DNA of 25,619 nt from an uncultured Slackia sp. (GTDB taxonomy: Bacteria > Actinomycetota > Coriobacteriia > Coriobacteriales > Eggerthellaceae). The notes under the pieces were generated by a model. The model ran no database searches. It worked only from the letters and a program-made list of their open reading frames with translations, and had not been told where the DNA came from. The stretch lies in assembly GCA_900553775.1 (NCBI GenBank), contig USEZ01000014.1, forward strand, positions 1-25,619, given 5' to 3'. This document shows, in pieces, positions 22,770-25,619 of this stretch. Position numbers and translations under genes: made by a program. Numbering within the stretch: position 1 is the first letter of the stretch; each line of letters starts with the position of its first letter.

Positions 22770-25340
22770 GTGGCTGAACAGAATTTCGACGATATCGATT
22801 CCGGAGCCGCCGGCATCAAAGCCGCCGAGCTCGGCAAGGAGATGCGCACGTCGTTCCTCGAATATTCGATGAGCGTCATCATGTCGCGCGCCCTTCCCGA
22901 CGTGCGCGACGGCCTCAAGCCCGTGCATCGTCGCATCCTGTATGCGATGTATGACAGCGGCATCACGCCGAGCCGCCCGCACAGCAAGTCTGCGCGCACC
23001 GTCGGCGACGTGATCGGCAAATACCATCCGCACGGCGATTCCGCGGTGTACGACACCATGGTTCGTCTTGCGCAGGACTTCTCCATGCGCGTTCCTCTGG
23101 TGGACGGCCATGGCAACTTCGGCAGCATCGACGGCGACAGCGCCGCCGCCATGCGTTATACCGAGGCCCGTCTGGCGAAGCCTGCCATGGAGCTTCTGCG
23201 CGATCTGGAAAAGGAAACGGTGGATTGGCGCCCGAACTACGACGAGAGCCTGCAGGAACCGGAGGTTCTGCCCGCCCGCTTCCCGAATCTGCTCGTCAAC
23301 GGCAGCAACGGCATCGCCGTCGGCATGGCCACCAACATACCGCCCCATAATCTGGGCGAAACCATCGACGCCACGTGCATGATGCTCGATAACCCCGATG
23401 TCACCACCGAGGAGCTCATGACGGCGCTCCCCGGCCCCGACTTCCCCACCGGCGGCATCATCATGGGCCGCAAGGGCATCGTGGACGCATACGAGACGGG
23501 CCGCGGAAGCCTGACGATCCGTGCCAAGCACAAGATCGTCGAGGGCAAAAACGGCAAGAGCTCGATCGTGATCACCGAGATTCCCTACCAGGTCAACCGT
23601 ACCAACCTGATGACGAAGCTCGGCGAGCTCATCCGCGAGAAGAAGCTTCCCGAGATTTCCAACGTTCATGACGGCGCCGACCGCAACAGCCCGGTGGACA
23701 TCATCATCGAGCTGAAGCAGAACGCCATTCCCCAGGTGGTGCTCAACAAGCTCTACAAACACACGCAGCTTCAGGTGGGCTGGGGCGTGAACATGCTCGC
23801 GCTCGTGGACGGCGTGCCGCATACGCTGTCGCTCAAGGAGATGCTGCACCACTACATCAAGCATCAGGAAGACGTGATCATGCGTCGCACGCGTTTCGAC
23901 CTGCGCAAGGCCGAGGAGCGCGCCCATATCCTGGAAGGCCTGTTGGTGGCCCTCGACAACATCGACGAGGTCATCGCCATCATCCGCGGCTCCCAGACCG
24001 ACAAGGAGGCGTCGGCGAAGTTGATGGAGCGCTTCGGACTGTCCGAGGCCCAGACCGCCGCCATTCTGGAGATGCGCCTGCGTCGTCTGACCGGCTTGGA
24101 GCGCCATAAGCTTGAAGACGAGTTGAACGAGCTGCGCGAGAAGATCGCCTACTATAAGCGGATCCTTTCCGACGAGACGCTCATGCGCCAGGTCATCAAG
24201 GAAGAGCTGCAGGAAATCAAGGGCAAGTTCAACACCCCGCGCCGCACGCGCCTTGCCGCCGAGGCGAAAGACCTCGACGTGGAGGATCTGATCGCCGAGG
24301 AAGACATGGTGGTCACCGTCACCAAGGCGGGCTATGTCAAGCGCCTTCCCGTTGCCACCTACCGTCAGCAGAAGCGCGGCGGCAAAGGCATGCAGGGTGT
24401 GAACCTGAAAGACAACGACTTCGTGGAGCATCTGTTCGTGGCGTCGACCCACAGCTACATGCTGTTCTTCTCCACCGCGGGCAAGGTGTATCGCTTGAAG
24501 GTGTACGAGCTGCCCGAGGCAAGCCGCCATGCGCGCGGCACGGCCATCGTGAACCTGTTGCCGCTTGCCAAGGGCGAGACGATTTCGGCCATCATCGCCA
24601 CGAAAGACTTCCCCGAGGACGAGTTCCTCATGTTCGGCACCGAACAGGGCATGGTGAAAAAGACCTCCATGAGCCTGTACGATCGCACGCGCCGCGACGG
24701 CCTGATCGCCATCAATCTGAAAGACGGCGACAGTCTGATCGCCGTGCGCCGCGTGAAGCAGGGCGAGAAGGTCATGATGGTGTCGAGCGCCGGCAAGGCC
24801 ATCATGTGGGACGAGTCGGAGGCCCGCTCCATGGGCCGCGATACCATGGGCGTGCGCGGCATGACCGTTCCCGCGGGCGTGAAGGTGCTGGGCATGGAGA
24901 TCGCCAAGCCCGAAACCGAGCTGTTCGTGATCACCGAGAAGGGCTATGGCAAGCGCACCCCGGTGTCTGAATACCCCGAGCACCATCGCGGCGGCCAGGG
25001 CGTGTTCACCATCAGCATGACGGCGAAGAAGGGCCTTCTGACGGCCATGAAGGTCGTCAAGCCCGAAAACGAGCTCATGATCATCTCGGAGGAGGGCGTG
25101 GTCATCCGAACCCCCGTCGAAGATGTCAGCCAGCTGGGGCGTTCTACCCAGGGCGTGCGTGTGATGAACGTGGCCGACAGCGATCGCGTGACCGCCGTGG
25201 CCATTGCCGCCGACTCCTCCAAAAAGCGCGCGAAAAAAGCCGCCGACGCGGCGCCGGCCGATCCGAATCAGACGTCCTTGATGTCTGCCGAGGCTGCCGA
25301 CGCCGACGATGACGAGCTTGCGGGCGCCGAGACCGATTAA
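22770..25340 (+). CDS. gyrA: DNA gyrase subunit A
   Basis: The 856-residue subunit cuts and rejoins DNA. The catalytic tyrosine is Y130 in AMRYTEARL. The quinolone region reads HPHGDSAVYDT, with Ser91 and Asp95 at the positions usually changed in resistant strains, so it is of the susceptible type. The C-terminal wrapping domain carries the GyrA box QKRGGKG (534-540), which separates it from ParC. The tail is Ala/Asp-rich and acidic. Start is GTG at 22770, with GGAGGAAG upstream. It is preceded by parS and followed by an intrinsic terminator and tRNA-Ile. Confidence 0.98.
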   Translation: MAEQNFDDIDSGAAGIKAAELGKEMRTSFLEYSMSVIMSRALPDVRDGLKPVHRRILYAMYDSGITPSRPHSKSARTVGDVIGKYHPHGDSAVYDTMVRLAQDFSMRVPLVDGHGNFGSIDGDSAAAMRYTEARLAKPAMELLRDLEKETVDWRPNYDESLQEPEVLPARFPNLLVNGSNGIAVGMATNIPPHNLGETIDATCMMLDNPDVTTEELMTALPGPDFPTGGIIMGRKGIVDAYETGRGSLTIRAKHKIVEGKNGKSSIVITEIPYQVNRTNLMTKLGELIREKKLPEISNVHDGADRNSPVDIIIELKQNAIPQVVLNKLYKHTQLQVGWGVNMLALVDGVPHTLSLKEMLHHYIKHQEDVIMRRTRFDLRKAEERAHILEGLLVALDNIDEVIAIIRGSQTDKEASAKLMERFGLSEAQTAAILEMRLRRLTGLERHKLEDELNELREKIAYYKRILSDETLMRQVIKEELQEIKGKFNTPRRTRLAAEAKDLDVEDLIAEEDMVVTVTKAGYVKRLPVATYRQQKRGGKGMQGVNLKDNDFVEHLFVASTHSYMLFFSTAGKVYRLKVYELPEASRHARGTAIVNLLPLAKGETISAIIATKDFPEDEFLMFGTEQGMVKKTSMSLYDRTRRDGLIAINLKDGDSLIAVRRVKQGEKVMMVSSAGKAIMWDESEARSMGRDTMGVRGMTVPAGVKVLGMEIAKPETELFVITEKGYGKRTPVSEYPEHHRGGQGVFTISMTAKKGLLTAMKVVKPENELMIISEEGVVIRTPVEDVSQLGRSTQGVRVMNVADSDRVTAVAIAADSSKKRAKKAADAAPADPNQTSLMSAEAADADDDELAGAETD

Positions 25341-25426
25341 ACCGTCTGAGTGTCCTTGCGGCATGCGGCATCGAGCACGTGCGGCAGAGCGCTAGGCGGG
25401 AAATTCCGCTGCCTGATTGCATAAGG

Positions 25427-25455
25427 AAACGAGGGCTTTCGAGCCCTCGTTTTTT
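25427..25455 (+). terminator. Strong intrinsic terminator after gyrA
   Basis: AACGAGGGCT pairs with AGCCCTCGTT around a TTCG loop, followed by more T. It separates gyrA from the tRNA transcription unit. Confidence 0.95.
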
Positions 25456-25489
25456 CGTTTTCCCAGGTAAGCGGGCTTATTGGCGGGAA

Positions 25490-25505
25490 TTGAAAAATTT
25501 TTCAA
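25490..25505. repeat. Perfect 16-base AT-rich palindrome upstream of the tRNA promoter
   Basis: TTGAAAAATTTTTCAA is a perfect palindrome ending 8 bases before the candidate -35. Its A/T tracts could serve as an UP element for RNA polymerase alpha, or as an operator. Confidence 0.6.
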
Positions 25506-25513
25506 AATAGTTC

Positions 25514-25543
25514 TTGCATAAATGAGGAAGCCTGTCGTATTAT
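25514..25543 (+). promoter_or_regulatory. Candidate tRNA-Ile promoter
   Basis: TTGCAT (25514-25519) and TATTAT (25538-25543) are 18 bases apart, giving a start near 25550, about 12 bases before the mature tRNA 5' end. Confidence 0.55.
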
Positions 25544-25562
25544 AGCGGAGCACTTTTCTTGC

Positions 25563-25619
<57 letters not shown>

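Noticed and set aside
22701..25364. 887-residue frame antisense to gyrA
   Set aside because: Covers gyrA end to end, begins within the gyrA downstream region and has no domain; a shadow frame despite its length.

Overview
This window covers a bacterial chromosome replication origin and about 10-15 kb on each side. The outward gene order from the origin is typical of a high-GC Gram-positive lineage. To the left on the minus strand lie rpmH, rnpA, yidD, yidC, jag/khpB, rsmG, parA, parB and rlmN. To the right on the plus strand lie dnaA, dnaN, recF, dciA, gyrB, gyrA and a tRNA-Ile. GC-rich coding DNA, many GTG starts, a rubrerythrin (an anaerobe's peroxide defence) and a DinG-type helicase with an N-terminal exonuclease suggest an anaerobic actinobacterium of the Coriobacteriia, perhaps Eggerthellales. 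That placement is inferred from gene content and protein flavour; no database comparison was possible.

Left arm, 1-7.3 kb. A minus-strand cluster reads dinG, then a membrane-anchored coiled-coil protein of unknown function, then an M28-peptidase-like membrane protein that runs off the window edge. The M28-like protein seems to have lost two metal ligands. A small tail-anchored unknown protein faces dinG across a 30-base gap, and ddl (cell-wall D-Ala-D-Ala) follows. At 7.3-9.3 kb are a rubredoxin-first rubrerythrin with a strong terminator, a structured convergent intergenic region, and rlmN.

Centre, 9.3-15.6 kb. parB and parA overlap, and a perfect parS core lies in the parA leader. rsmG follows, then the membrane-insertion and RNA-processing block (khpB, yidC, yidD, rnpA, rpmH). 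The 959-base gap between rpmH and dnaA is the upstream half of oriC. It is AT-rich, with paired TGTTGAAAN 9-mers, near-consensus DnaA boxes and a candidate dnaA promoter overlaid by a perfect dyad. The dnaA-dnaN gap holds a DnaA-trio-like run, so the origin looks bipartite with dnaA in the middle, as in Bacillus subtilis.

Right arm, 15.6-25.6 kb. Initiator, sliding clamp, RecF, DciA-type helicase loader and both gyrase subunits lie co-directionally. A second parS core sits between gyrB and gyrA, so parS sites flank the origin on both sides. The window ends inside a tRNA-Ile(GAU) gene preceded by a candidate promoter and a perfect 16-base palindrome.

Most of the window is conserved housekeeping DNA. 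I do not see a phage, CRISPR array, insertion sequence or obvious defence island. The less ordinary parts are the origin repeat architecture, the DnaA-trio-like element, the extended ParA N-terminus, the exonuclease plus Fe-S DinG, the apparently inactivated M28-like protein with its unknown neighbour, and the parS with an extra half-site.
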